A stretch of DNA of 32,065 nucleotides from Thermus sp. 2.9 (GTDB taxonomy: Bacteria > Deinococcota > Deinococci > Deinococcales > Thermaceae): contig NZ_JTJB01000032.1 of NCBI RefSeq assembly GCF_000794385.1, positions 1-32,065 of the forward strand, written 5' to 3'. Made by a program: the position numbers and the translations under genes. Every line of letters begins with the position of its first letter. Position 1 is the first letter of the stretch. Shown here piece after piece: positions 15,642 through 22,764 of this stretch. A model generated the notes under the pieces. It saw only the letters and a list, made by a program, of their open reading frames with translations, was not told the origin of the DNA and did not search any database.

Positions 15642-17415
15642 AGGGCTTTTCCCCTAAGGCGGCCTTGAGGGCCTCCGCCGCCTTGCGGTTCATCCCCGGC
15701 AGGCGGGCGAGCTCCTCCAGGGGGGCTTCCTTGAGGGCCTTGAGGCCTCCGTAGCGCTCCAAAAGGAGGCGCCGCCGGGCCTCCCCGATCCCGGGGATCC
15801 CCTCCAGCGCCCGGAAAAGCTCCCGGCTTCGGTCCTTTTGGTGCTGCTTGAGGCCGTTTTGGTGCGCCTCGTCCCGCAGGTGGATGAGGAGCCTTAGGGC
15901 GGGGTGGGTGAGGGGAAGGTGGATCTCCCGCCCTTCCGGGGTGACGAGGACCTCTTCCTTCTTGGCCAGGCCCACCAGGGGGATCCTAAGCCCGGCCCGC
16001 TCCAGCCCCCGTTGCGCCGCCCGCACCTGGCCCAAGCCCCCGTCAATGAGGAGGAGGTCGGGAAGGGGCATCTCCTTGAGGCTTCCCGTGTAGCGGCGGT
16101 AGACGCCTTCCTCCATGGCCTGGTAGTCGTCGTTCCCCGCCCTTAGGCGCATGCGGCGGTACTCCTGGCGCTTGGGCCTTCCCCCCTCAAAGACCGCCAG
16201 GGAGAAGACCCGGGCCTGGCCCTGGAGGTGGCTTATGTCGTAGGCCTCAATGCGGAAGGGGCGGGTGGAAAGGGCGAGGAGGTCCTGGAGGGCTTTGAGG
16301 GCGGGGTGGTCCCCCCGGCGCTCCCGGGCCTTGAGCTCGGTTTCCAGGGCCAGGCGGGCGTTTTTCTCGGCGAACTCCATGAGCCGCGCCTTCTCCCCCC
16401 TTTGGGGCACCCTAACCTCCACCTTGCGCCCGGCGCGGCGGCGGAGGAGAGCCTCCAGCCCAAAGAGGTCCTCCAGGGGAAAGGGGAGGAGGACCAGGGG
16501 AGGGAGGGGGGAGGCCTCGAGGTAGTGGTCCCGGAGGAAGGCCCAAAGGATCTCCTCGTCCGTGGCCTCCTCCTTCTCCACCACCCGGCTGATGCGGCCC
16601 AGGATCCGCCCGCTTCGCACCTGGAAAAGCTGCACCACCGCCAAGGCCCCGGCCCGGGCGAAGCCCAGGAAGTCCAGGTCGCCCAGCTCAGGGTCAAAGG
16701 CCTGCTGGTTCGTGGCGAAGAAGGCCTTTAGGGCCTCCATCTGGTCCCGGATCTCCGCCGCCCGCTCAAACTCTAGGCGCTGGGCGGCCTCCCGCATCTT
16801 GGTCTCCAGCTCCGCCAAAAGCCCGTCCACCCGCCCTTCCAGGACTGCCTCCACCTGCCGCACCACCTCCCGGTAGGCCTCGAGGTCCGCCTTGCCCACG
16901 CAAGGGGCGAGGCAGCGGCCCATGCTGTGGTTGAGGCAGGGAAAGCGCCGCCGCTTCATGGGGAAGCCCGAGTTCTTGCGCAAGGGGAAGTGGCGGTCAA
17001 TGAGGGTCTTGATGCGCCTCAAGGCCCCCGCCTCGGGGAAGGGGCCGTAATACTTGGCCCCGTCCTCCTCCACCCGCCGCACCACCAGGAGGGTGGGGAA
17101 GGGCTCGCGGGTGAGCTTCAGGAAGGGGTAGTGCTTGTCGTCCTTGAGGAGGACGTTGTAGGGGGGGCGGTGGGCCTTGATGAGGTTGGCCTCCAGGAGG
17201 AGGGCCTCCACCTCGTCCCGGGCGGCGATGAAGTCCAGGGCCGTGGCCTCCTCGGCGATGCGCCGGGCCTTGCCCTCGGCGTGGAAGTAGCTCCTTACCC
17301 GGGCCTTTAGGTTCTTGGCCTTGCCCACATAGAGCACCTCCTCCCCCCGTTTCCAGAGGTAGACCCCGGGGGTCTCGGGCAGGGGGGGAAGCTCCTCGAT
17401 CTGCACAAGCCCCAT
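15637..17415 (-). CDS. uvrC: Excinuclease ABC subunit C
   Basis: A 592-residue nuclease making both incisions in nucleotide excision repair after UvrA/UvrB. GIY-YIG domain at about 17-90 (GVYLWKRGEEVLYVGKAKNLKARV), a UVR helical hairpin for UvrB near 200-235 (LEFERAAEIRDQMEAL), an RNase H-like endonuclease domain (EAYDISHLQG, LLIDGGLGQV), and two helix-hairpin-helix motifs at the end (GIPGIGEARRRLLLERYGG, ARLPGMNRKAAEAL). All are intact. The first start is ATG 17415, but TACAAT overlaps that ATG. A leaderless transcript would begin near the in-frame GTG at 17404-17406 (VQIEELPPL), so the protein may start three residues later. It heads the uvrC-argS-htrA-kinases-murE run. Confidence 0.96.
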   Translation of the reverse strand: MGLVQIEELPPLPETPGVYLWKRGEEVLYVGKAKNLKARVRSYFHAEGKARRIAEEATALDFIAARDEVEALLLEANLIKAHRPPYNVLLKDDKHYPFLKLTREPFPTLLVVRRVEEDGAKYYGPFPEAGALRRIKTLIDRHFPLRKNSGFPMKRRRFPCLNHSMGRCLAPCVGKADLEAYREVVRQVEAVLEGRVDGLLAELETKMREAAQRLEFERAAEIRDQMEALKAFFATNQQAFDPELGDLDFLGFARAGALAVVQLFQVRSGRILGRISRVVEKEEATDEEILWAFLRDHYLEASPLPPLVLLPFPLEDLFGLEALLRRRAGRKVEVRVPQRGEKARLMEFAEKNARLALETELKARERRGDHPALKALQDLLALSTRPFRIEAYDISHLQGQARVFSLAVFEGGRPKRQEYRRMRLRAGNDDYQAMEEGVYRRYTGSLKEMPLPDLLLIDGGLGQVRAAQRGLERAGLRIPLVGLAKKEEVLVTPEGREIHLPLTHPALRLLIHLRDEAHQNGLKQHQKDRSRELFRALEGIPGIGEARRRLLLERYGGLKALKEAPLEELARLPGMNRKAAEALKAALGEKPL

Positions 17416-17419
17416 TGTA
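17414..17419 (-). promoter_or_regulatory. -10 hexamer of uvrC, overlapping the opposing -10
   Basis: TACAAT on the minus strand, 7 nt before GTG 17406-17404 and overlapping the annotated ATG. Shares two base pairs with the plus-strand hexamer at 17418-17423. Confidence 0.5.
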
Positions 17420-17423
17420 GAGT
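17418..17423 (+). promoter_or_regulatory. -10 hexamer of the dipeptidase gene
   Basis: TAGAGT, then 6 nt (GCCCTT) and ATG 17430. Overlaps the uvrC -10 on the other strand, so the two promoters probably exclude one another. Confidence 0.5.
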
Positions 17424-17429
17424 GCCCTT

Positions 17430-18392
17430 ATGGAACCCGTGATGGTGGACGCCCACCTGGACCTGGCCTACAACGCCCGCTCCCTGGGGCGGGACCTCAC
17501 CCTGCCCCTCGAGGCCCTAAGGGCCAAGGACCCCCACCCCGACACCCCCTTGGTGACCCTGGAAAGCCTCAAGGAGGCGGGGGTGGCGGTGGCCTTCGCC
17601 ACCCTCTTCGCCGACCCCCGGGAGGGGGGAAGGGAGGACTGGCTGGAGGAGGTCTACGCCCAACTGGCCCTCTACGAGGCCTGGGAGAAGGGGGGACTGG
17701 TGCGGATCCTTAGGGAAAGGGAAGACCTCCTGGCCCACCTCGCCCGCTACCCCGAGGACCGGGTCTTGGGCCTGGTGCTCCTTTTGGAGGGGGCCCACGC
17801 CCTGGAGGCCCCGGAGGACCTAAGGCCCCTGCGGGCGCGGGGCCTCAGGCTCCTTTCCCTCACCTGGGCCACCCGGAACCCCTACGCCGGGGGGAACGCG
17901 GAGGAGGGCCCCCTAACGGCCAAGGGAAGGGCGCTCCTTAAGGAGATGGAGCGGCTTGGGGTGGCCCTGGACCTCTCCCACCTGGCGGAGGAGGCGGCCT
18001 GGGAGGCCCTAGGGGCCTATGGGGGGGCGGTGTGCGCCACCCACGCCAACTGCCGGGCCTTGGTGCCCTCCCCCCGCCACCTTTCCGACGAGCTCCTGAA
18101 GGCCCTAGGGGAAAGGGGCGGGGTCTTGGGCCTCGTGCCCTACAACGCCTTTTTGGACCCCGCCTGGCGGCGGGGGATGGCGCGGCTTCCCCTAGAGGCC
18201 TTCCTCCGCCACAAGGCCCACGCGGAGGCGCTTTTGGGCCCAGGGGGCGTGGGCCTCGGCACGGACTGGGACGGGGGGTTTGGCCTCGAGGCCGTTCCCC
18301 AGGGCCTAGAGCGCCACCGGGACCTAAGGGCCTTAGGGGACGCGGCCTTTTTGGGGGGAAGCTGGCTTGCTTGGCTCGCCCGCTGGTTCTAA
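17430..18392 (+). CDS. Peptidase M19 (membrane/renal-type dipeptidase family)
   Basis: A 320-residue zinc dipeptidase of family M19, which cleaves dipeptides, often with D-residues on the C-terminal side. The amidohydrolase-fold metal ligands are all visible: H9-x-D11 (DAHLDL), the bridging Glu120 (LLLEGAHAL), His184 (LDLSHLAEE), His205 (CATHANCRAL), and the catalytic-site Asp279 (GLGTDWDGG). No signal peptide, so cytoplasmic despite the family name. It is a little shorter than typical members. Divergent from uvrC with a 14-bp gap. Its last 60 bases overlap the end of the thioesterase gene on the other strand. Confidence 0.92.
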   Translation: MEPVMVDAHLDLAYNARSLGRDLTLPLEALRAKDPHPDTPLVTLESLKEAGVAVAFATLFADPREGGREDWLEEVYAQLALYEAWEKGGLVRILREREDLLAHLARYPEDRVLGLVLLLEGAHALEAPEDLRPLRARGLRLLSLTWATRNPYAGGNAEEGPLTAKGRALLKEMERLGVALDLSHLAEEAAWEALGAYGGAVCATHANCRALVPSPRHLSDELLKALGERGGVLGLVPYNAFLDPAWRRGMARLPLEAFLRHKAHAEALLGPGGVGLGTDWDGGFGLEAVPQGLERHRDLRALGDAAFLGGSWLAWLARWF

Positions 18393-18779
18393 GGGCACCA
18401 CCGCCAGGGTGCAGCGGCTTGCGGCGATGAGGCGCTCCTCCTCGTCGTAGACCCTCACCTCCCAGACCTGGGTGGTGCGGCCCACGTGCAGGGGCCGGCC
18501 CACGGCCCGGATCACCCCCCTCTGCTTCTTGCGGATGTGGTTGCAGTTGATCTCCAGCCCGAAGGCGGCGTGCCCCGGGGGGCAGTTCAGAAAGCCCCCC
18601 ACGCTGGCCACGCTTTCCGCCAGGGCCACCGTGGCCCCGCCGTGGAGGAAGCCGAAGGGCTGGTGGACCCTAGGGGTCACCTCCAGCTCCGCCACCACCT
18701 CCTCGGGGGTGAGCTTGAGGTAGCGCACCCCTAAGGTGTTGTCCAGGGTCTCCCCTTTTAGGAAGGCGGGAAGCTCCAT
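18333..18779 (-). CDS. Hotdog-fold thioesterase, PaaI family
   Basis: A 148-residue hotdog thioesterase hydrolysing acyl-CoA esters, of the PaaI/YbdB (4HBT) type. The diagnostic block FGFLHGGATVALAESVAS carries HGG (46-48) and the catalytic Glu55. GLEINCNHIR and VGRPLHVGRTTQVWEV complete the fold. I chose ATG 18779 because the fold starts there and TATACT lies 7 nt upstream; the open frame continues upstream under the divergent hydrolase gene. About 20 residues after LAVVPLEP form a Pro/Lys-rich tail that lies in the 60-base overlap with the dipeptidase gene. The substrate could be a phenylacetyl-CoA-type or other short acyl-CoA; paa genes are not in the window. Confidence 0.9.
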   Translation of the reverse strand: MELPAFLKGETLDNTLGVRYLKLTPEEVVAELEVTPRVHQPFGFLHGGATVALAESVASVGGFLNCPPGHAAFGLEINCNHIRKKQRGVIRAVGRPLHVGRTTQVWEVRVYDEEERLIAASRCTLAVVPLEPAGEPSKPASPQKGRVP

Positions 18780-18786
18780 GGCCTGG

Positions 18787-18792
18787 AGTATA
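18787..18792 (-). promoter_or_regulatory. -10 hexamer of the thioesterase gene
   Basis: TATACT on the minus strand, 7 nt before ATG 18779. Overlaps four base pairs of the opposing hexamer at 18789-18794. Confidence 0.6.
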
Positions 18793-18794
18793 AA
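18789..18794 (+). promoter_or_regulatory. -10 hexamer of the alpha/beta-hydrolase-like gene
   Basis: TATAAA, then 6 nt (GGGGTT) and GTG 18801. It decides the start of that gene. Overlaps the thioesterase -10 on the other strand. Confidence 0.55.
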
Positions 18795-18800
18795 GGGGTT

Positions 18801-19433
18801 GTGGGCGAGGTGCGCTTCTTCCCCGGGCTTCTCTCCCCCCCGGCGGGGCTGGATTTCCTCCGGGACCTCCCTTCCGAGGGGGGGCTCCACCTGGTGGCCT
18901 TCGCCGAAGGCGCCCTGGAAGCCCTTAAGGCGGCCTTCCGGGAGGGGGCGCGAAGCCTCGTCCTCCTTTCCCCCATCCTGCGCAAAGACGCCCTCCTCGC
19001 CGCCAAGCTAAGGGCCCTCCGCTTCGGCCTGGAGAAGGGCGGGGTGGAGGGTTTTGCCACCATCGGGCGGGCGCTTTTCTTCGGGCCGGAGGCGGCGGGA
19101 AGCGAGGAGGTCTTCCAGGTGTGGCGGGAGGGGCTAAGCGAGGAGGGGGTGCGGGCCTGGTTGGAACAGCTGGAGGGGCTTGGGGACGAAAGGCGCTGGC
19201 TTAGGGGCACGAAGGCCCGGGTCCTGGTGGTCCAAGGGGCCCTGGACGCCTTCACCCCTCCCCACCACGGCCAGGAGGCGGCGGACTTCGCCAAGGGGGA
19301 GGCTTTGCGCTTCAGCGTGGAGGGGGCGGGCCACTTCGTGCCCTGGGAGGCGATGGAGGAGGTGCGCTCCTTAGTGGCGGATTTCCTCCTGGGGGAAAGC
19401 TTCCGCCCCTTGCCGGGGGGGCTTGCCCTGTGA
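18801..19433 (+). CDS. Alpha/beta-hydrolase-fold protein lacking the serine nucleophile
   Basis: A 210-residue protein with the core of an alpha/beta hydrolase. The strand-turn-helix where the nucleophile elbow G-x-S-x-G belongs reads Ala33-Phe-Ala35-Glu-Gly37 (LVAFAEGALEAL), so the serine is alanine. The charge-relay residues are still recognisable: Asp149 in VLVVQGALDAFTPP and His178 in EGAGHFVPWE. The N-terminal strands are short (FFPGLLSPPAG). The start is GTG 18801, set by TATAAA-N6; a second in-frame GTG lies at 18810. The stop overlaps the next gene (GTGA, 19430-19433). It could be a pseudo-enzyme with a binding or regulatory role. A serine supplied elsewhere in the fold cannot be excluded. 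Confidence 0.75.
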   Translation: MGEVRFFPGLLSPPAGLDFLRDLPSEGGLHLVAFAEGALEALKAAFREGARSLVLLSPILRKDALLAAKLRALRFGLEKGGVEGFATIGRALFFGPEAAGSEEVFQVWREGLSEEGVRAWLEQLEGLGDERRWLRGTKARVLVVQGALDAFTPPHHGQEAADFAKGEALRFSVEGAGHFVPWEAMEEVRSLVADFLLGESFRPLPGGLAL

Positions 19434-19792
19434 GGCGGACGGGCTACCTCCACCTTTACGGCCTGAACCTGGTCTTTGACCGGGTGGGGAAGGGGCCCCC
19501 CGTGCTCCTCCTGGCGGAGGAGGCCTCCCGCTGGCCCGAGGACCTCCCCGAGGGGTACACCTTCTACCTCCTGGACCTTCCCGGCCACGGGCGGACGGGA
19601 GGGCCCCCCATGGCCCCGGAGGAGCTCGCCGAGTACGTGGTGGGCTTTTTGGTCATGCTCAACCTGGGCTCGCCCCCCATCCTCACCCGGGGCTTGGGGG
19701 AGGCGGTGGGGGAGGCGCTGGCCGAGCGGGGCTACCGGGTGCGCTCTGGGGGTGTGCTGATAGAGGCCGTGTTAAAGGACCCGGGCGTTTGA
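19430..19792 (+). CDS. Half-length alpha/beta-hydrolase-like protein
   Basis: A 120-residue product resembling only the N-terminal half of an alpha/beta hydrolase: LNLVFDRVGKGPPVLLLAE, the turn LLDLPGHGRT (48-56, like the DLPGHGxS block), then LGSPPILTRGLGEAVGEAL, where the nucleophile elbow reads T86-R-G88-L-G90 with no serine. It ends before any acid or histidine could follow. Translation is coupled to the preceding hydrolase-like gene (GTGA). The GC fall after its stop could mark lost sequence, so truncation of a once longer gene is possible. It may instead be a stable small protein or a partner of the preceding product. Confidence 0.65.
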   Translation: MRRTGYLHLYGLNLVFDRVGKGPPVLLLAEEASRWPEDLPEGYTFYLLDLPGHGRTGGPPMAPEELAEYVVGFLVMLNLGSPPILTRGLGEAVGEALAERGYRVRSGGVLIEAVLKDPGV

Positions 19793-19941
19793 GCCTCTAT
19801 TTGGGTGGATGGGTGTTTAGGTGGTCTTTTGGGGCTTGGTTCCTGCCTAGTTTGCCCTGGGAAACAAGAAGTCCTCTTTGACGGTCGCGCACAGCGCCTT
19901 CTCTACCCCTCGGAGGCTCAGATGAAGCTCGGCTTTTCCTT
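19793..19941. other. Convergent intergenic gap with lower GC
   Basis: A 149-nt gap between two converging genes, about 55 percent GC by direct count, clearly below its surroundings. No hairpin-plus-T terminator is evident. TGAGCCTC at 19790-19797 and its exact complement GAGGCTCA at 19913-19920 bracket most of it. On the minus strand a frame across the end of truD continues to 19847 (GVEKALCATVKEDFLFP) and could be a gene remnant. Confidence 0.4.
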
Positions 19942-21021
19942 CTAAAGGGGCAGGTTTTCCGTGGAAGGAGTAGCCTCCCCTTCTTCTTCTTCCCCGGGGG
20001 CGTCCACCTCCACCTTCATCACCTCCCTCAGGAGGCTCGTGGCGTAGCTCCCCTTGGGGAGGAAGAAGGATAGCCACAGGCCTTCCGGGCTTTCCACGAG
20101 GCTCCACTCGGCGAGGGGCACCCGGATGGGCCGCCTGGCTCCCCGGCGGGCCCGGAAGTCCTCCCGCTTTAGGCCGAAGCGGGCGAGGATCTCGTCCTCG
20201 AGGCTCCGGGCCTCCCCTTGGGCCTCGGGGTACTTCTTGCCGAAGAGGGGTCCGGTGGCGCTGATCTCCAGCCTCAGGGCCCGTTCCGCCTCCTCCGGCC
20301 TTTCCACCAAAAACTCCCCCCCCGTGGCGTGCTTCTTGGCCCAGTCCCCGGGGACCACCCGGTCGTAAAGCCCCCGCTCCATCCTCAGGGCCACCCACTC
20401 GTTGAAGAGGAGGCTTTGCAGGCTGCCGATGAGGAAGCGTTTGAGCCAGGGGCTTCCACGTCCCTTGCCCCGCTTCACCAACTCGTAGCCCTTCACCGGG
20501 TTGAGCCCCCCCAGGCCGAAGCGCTGGGGCCCGTAGTAGTTGGGCACCCCCTTTTCCTGAAGGACGCGCAGGATGGCCTCGGCCCTTTCCCGCCCCTGGG
20601 CTCCCCGGATCAGGATCCGAAAGCGGTTTCCCTTGAGGTGGCCGGTGCGGAGCTTGTTGGTGTGGAGGCTGGCGTCAAGAAGCCTCACCCCCTTCAGGTC
20701 TTCCAAGAGGCAGAGGGCGTCCTCGTACTTCCTGGGGATGGAGAACCACTGCCGGGTGCGGGCGCGCTTGTCCTTTAGCCCCGCCACCCCGATCTCCTTT
20801 TCCGGCACCCCCACCGCGTCCCGCAGGAACTCCAAGACCTCCCGGGTGGTGCGGCCTTCCTTTTCCAGGAAGAGGTAAAGGTGCTCTCCCTCTCCTTTAG
20901 GCAGGTAGGCGGGCACCTCCTCCACCTGGAAGTCCCCTGGCTCCACCCGGATGGCCCCGCCCACCCCGGGGAGGTCCTGGGTGAGGAAGGGGTAGCGCTC
21001 GGGGCGGTAGACGAGGTCCAT
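19942..21021 (-). CDS. truD: tRNA pseudouridine(13) synthase TruD
   Basis: A 359-residue pseudouridine synthase that isomerises U13 in tRNA. The catalytic aspartate is Asp84 in the invariant AGLKDKRARTRQWFS. Other TruD blocks are GDFQVEEVPAYLPKGEGEH, GNRFRILIRG, PNYYGPQRFGLGGLNP (the NxxGxQRFG motif), and a TRUD insertion domain between them and the C-terminal EWSLVESPEGLWLSFFLPKGSYAT split by loops. ATG 21021 is chosen since family homology begins there; the frame is open upstream only as a shadow of pepF. AAAGGG just before the ATG may serve as Shine-Dalgarno. The acidic last 20 residues (EEEEGEA) look unstructured. It follows pepF after 14 nt. Confidence 0.95.
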   Translation of the reverse strand: MDLVYRPERYPFLTQDLPGVGGAIRVEPGDFQVEEVPAYLPKGEGEHLYLFLEKEGRTTREVLEFLRDAVGVPEKEIGVAGLKDKRARTRQWFSIPRKYEDALCLLEDLKGVRLLDASLHTNKLRTGHLKGNRFRILIRGAQGRERAEAILRVLQEKGVPNYYGPQRFGLGGLNPVKGYELVKRGKGRGSPWLKRFLIGSLQSLLFNEWVALRMERGLYDRVVPGDWAKKHATGGEFLVERPEEAERALRLEISATGPLFGKKYPEAQGEARSLEDEILARFGLKREDFRARRGARRPIRVPLAEWSLVESPEGLWLSFFLPKGSYATSLLREVMKVEVDAPGEEEEGEATPSTENLPL

Positions 21022-21035
21022 CCCTTTATTGTCGC

Positions 21036-22748
21036 CTAGGGAAGGGCCTTCAGCCAAGCCTCCAAAACCCCGAAGCCGTAGCGGAAGAACCCCTCGGAGG
21101 CGAGCTCCACCCCGGCCTGCTTCAGGATCTCCTTGGGGCTTGCGCTTTCCCCGGCCTTTAGGACCTCCAGGTACTTGGGCACGAAGGCCTTGCCCTCCTC
21201 CTGGTAGCGGCCGTAGAGGGCGAGGACCACCAGGTACCCCAGGGCGTAGCTGTAGGTGTAGAAGCGGTAGTGGACGAAGTGGGGGATGCCGGCCCAAGCG
21301 GCCCGGTCCAGCTCCGTCCAGGCCACGGCTTCCCCATAGAGGCGCTTTTGCTCCTCGTCCCAGATCCCGTGGAAGGCCTCGGGGGAGAGGGCGGCCTCCT
21401 GGCGGGCAAGGAGGCTTCTCTGTTCAAAGAAGGTGTACATCACCTGGCGGAAGAGGGTGTTGATGGCGTCCTCCACCCGTTCGGCCAGGAGGAGGGTCTT
21501 TTCCTCGCCGGAAAGCCTTTCCATGAGGAGGTCGTCCAAAAGAAGCTCGGCGAAGACGCTGGCCGTCTCCGCCAAGGGGGTGGAGGCCCCGAAGTTGAGG
21601 AGCCGTTGCCCGCGGGCCAGGTAGAAGTGCACCCCGTGCCCAAGCTCGTGGGCTAGGGTGTGGGCGCTATCCAGGTCGTCCGTGTGGTTGAGGAGGACAT
21701 AGGGGTGGGTGGAGGGAAGCCCCCCGCTGCAGAAGGCCCCGCCCCGCTTGCCGGGCCTGGGGTAGACGTCAATCCAGCGCTTTTCAAAGAACTCCCGGGC
21801 GATGGCCTCCATTTCGGGGGAGAAGCGGCGGAAGGCCTCGAGGACGAGGGCTTTCGCCTCCGAAAAGGGCACCTTGGGCTTCTCCCCCAACGGGGCGAGG
21901 AGGTCTTGGCTTGGGGTCTTCTCCTGGCCCAGGCGCTTGGCCTTAAAGCGGTAGTAGCGCTCCACCAGGGGGTAGTGGGCCTCCGTGGCGGCGAGGAGGG
22001 CTTCAATGTCCCTTACCTCCACCTCGTCCCTTAGGGCCACGGGCTCCAGGGGGTGGCGGTAGCCCCGAAGCTTTAGGTCCTGGAGGTAGTCCAGGTAGAC
22101 CGCGTTGAAGACGGCGCTTAGGGTGGGGGCTTCGGCCGTGAGCCTGCCGTAGAGCTCCCGGTGGGCCTCCCGCCGCACCTCGGGGTCGGGGTCGCGGCGG
22201 AGGGCCCGCACCTCCATCTCCGTGAGCTCCTTGCCCTTCACCAGGAAGCGGAAGCGGCCGGTGTATTCCGTATAGAACTGGCTCCAGGCGCTTCTTCCCA
22301 CCAGGCCCTTGAGGTTTAGGAGCTCCTCTTCCCGCTCGGAGAGGGTGTGGGGGGCGTAGGCCCGCTGCCTTAGGAGGAAGTGGCGGAGGTCGGCGAGGCC
22401 AGGGTGGGCCAGGAGGGCCTGGAAGGCTTCCTCGGGAAGCCGCCTTAGGGCCACCTCCAGGGGCACGAGGCGGTTCCTGACCTCGGTGAAGCGGTTCCGC
22501 ACCCGGTCCAAGAGGGCCTTGGCCGTGGGGTCTTGGGTGCGGGTGGCAAAGTAAAGGCTGGCGAAGTTGAGGGGCTTGTAGGCCTTTTCCAGGGCCGCCT
22601 CGTAGCGGCGGAATAGGTCTTGGGCTTTTTGGGGGGAGAGGAGGTCCTCCGGGTCTAGGCCCTCCGCCAGGGCGAGGGCGGCCTCGAGGTCCTGCTGGAT
22701 TCCGGGGTCCTCGGGTCCTTTATAGAGGTCGGAAAGATCCCATTCCAC
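21036..22748 (-). CDS. pepF: Oligoendopeptidase F family metallopeptidase (M3B)
   Basis: A 570-residue cytoplasmic zinc peptidase of family M3, degrading oligopeptides of about 7-20 residues. The thermolysin-like motif HELGH sits in HTLAHELGHGVHFYLA with the third ligand Glu in PLAETASVFAELLL; KRGGAFCSGG and HPYVLLNH precede it, as in PepF. C-terminal FYTYSYALGYLVVLALY is the family's substrate-binding block with catalytic Tyr/His. I start it at GTG 22748 (VEWDLSDLYKG), since TATACT lies exactly 7 nt upstream and the family's DLSDLY begins there. An in-frame extension upstream runs inside livM and has no homology. It lies just after the liv operon and before truD; its peptide role fits amino-acid recycling. 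Confidence 0.93.
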   Translation of the reverse strand: MEWDLSDLYKGPEDPGIQQDLEAALALAEGLDPEDLLSPQKAQDLFRRYEAALEKAYKPLNFASLYFATRTQDPTAKALLDRVRNRFTEVRNRLVPLEVALRRLPEEAFQALLAHPGLADLRHFLLRQRAYAPHTLSEREEELLNLKGLVGRSAWSQFYTEYTGRFRFLVKGKELTEMEVRALRRDPDPEVRREAHRELYGRLTAEAPTLSAVFNAVYLDYLQDLKLRGYRHPLEPVALRDEVEVRDIEALLAATEAHYPLVERYYRFKAKRLGQEKTPSQDLLAPLGEKPKVPFSEAKALVLEAFRRFSPEMEAIAREFFEKRWIDVYPRPGKRGGAFCSGGLPSTHPYVLLNHTDDLDSAHTLAHELGHGVHFYLARGQRLLNFGASTPLAETASVFAELLLDDLLMERLSGEEKTLLLAERVEDAINTLFRQVMYTFFEQRSLLARQEAALSPEAFHGIWDEEQKRLYGEAVAWTELDRAAWAGIPHFVHYRFYTYSYALGYLVVLALYGRYQEEGKAFVPKYLEVLKAGESASPKEILKQAGVELASEGFFRYGFGVLEAWLKALP

Positions 22749-22755
22749 GAGGTCC

Positions 22756-22761
22756 AGTATA
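22756..22761 (-). promoter_or_regulatory. -10 hexamer of pepF
   Basis: TATACT on the minus strand, 7 nt before GTG 22748 and 3 nt after the livM stop. It supports separate, leaderless transcription of pepF and fixes its start. Confidence 0.6.
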
Positions 22762-22764
22762 GGG

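Noticed and set aside
19881..19900. GCGC-ACA-GCGC hairpin in the convergent gap
   Set aside because: The stem is only four bases and no T-run follows, so it is not a credible terminator.
19847..20398. A separate minus-strand gene overlapping truD
   Set aside because: Most of it is an out-of-frame reading of truD. Only the last 30 residues, beyond truD, are of any interest and are reported as a possible remnant.
21022..21297. Longer N-terminus for truD
   Set aside because: The extension lies inside pepF in another frame and is Pro/Gly/Arg-rich; TruD homology begins at 21021.
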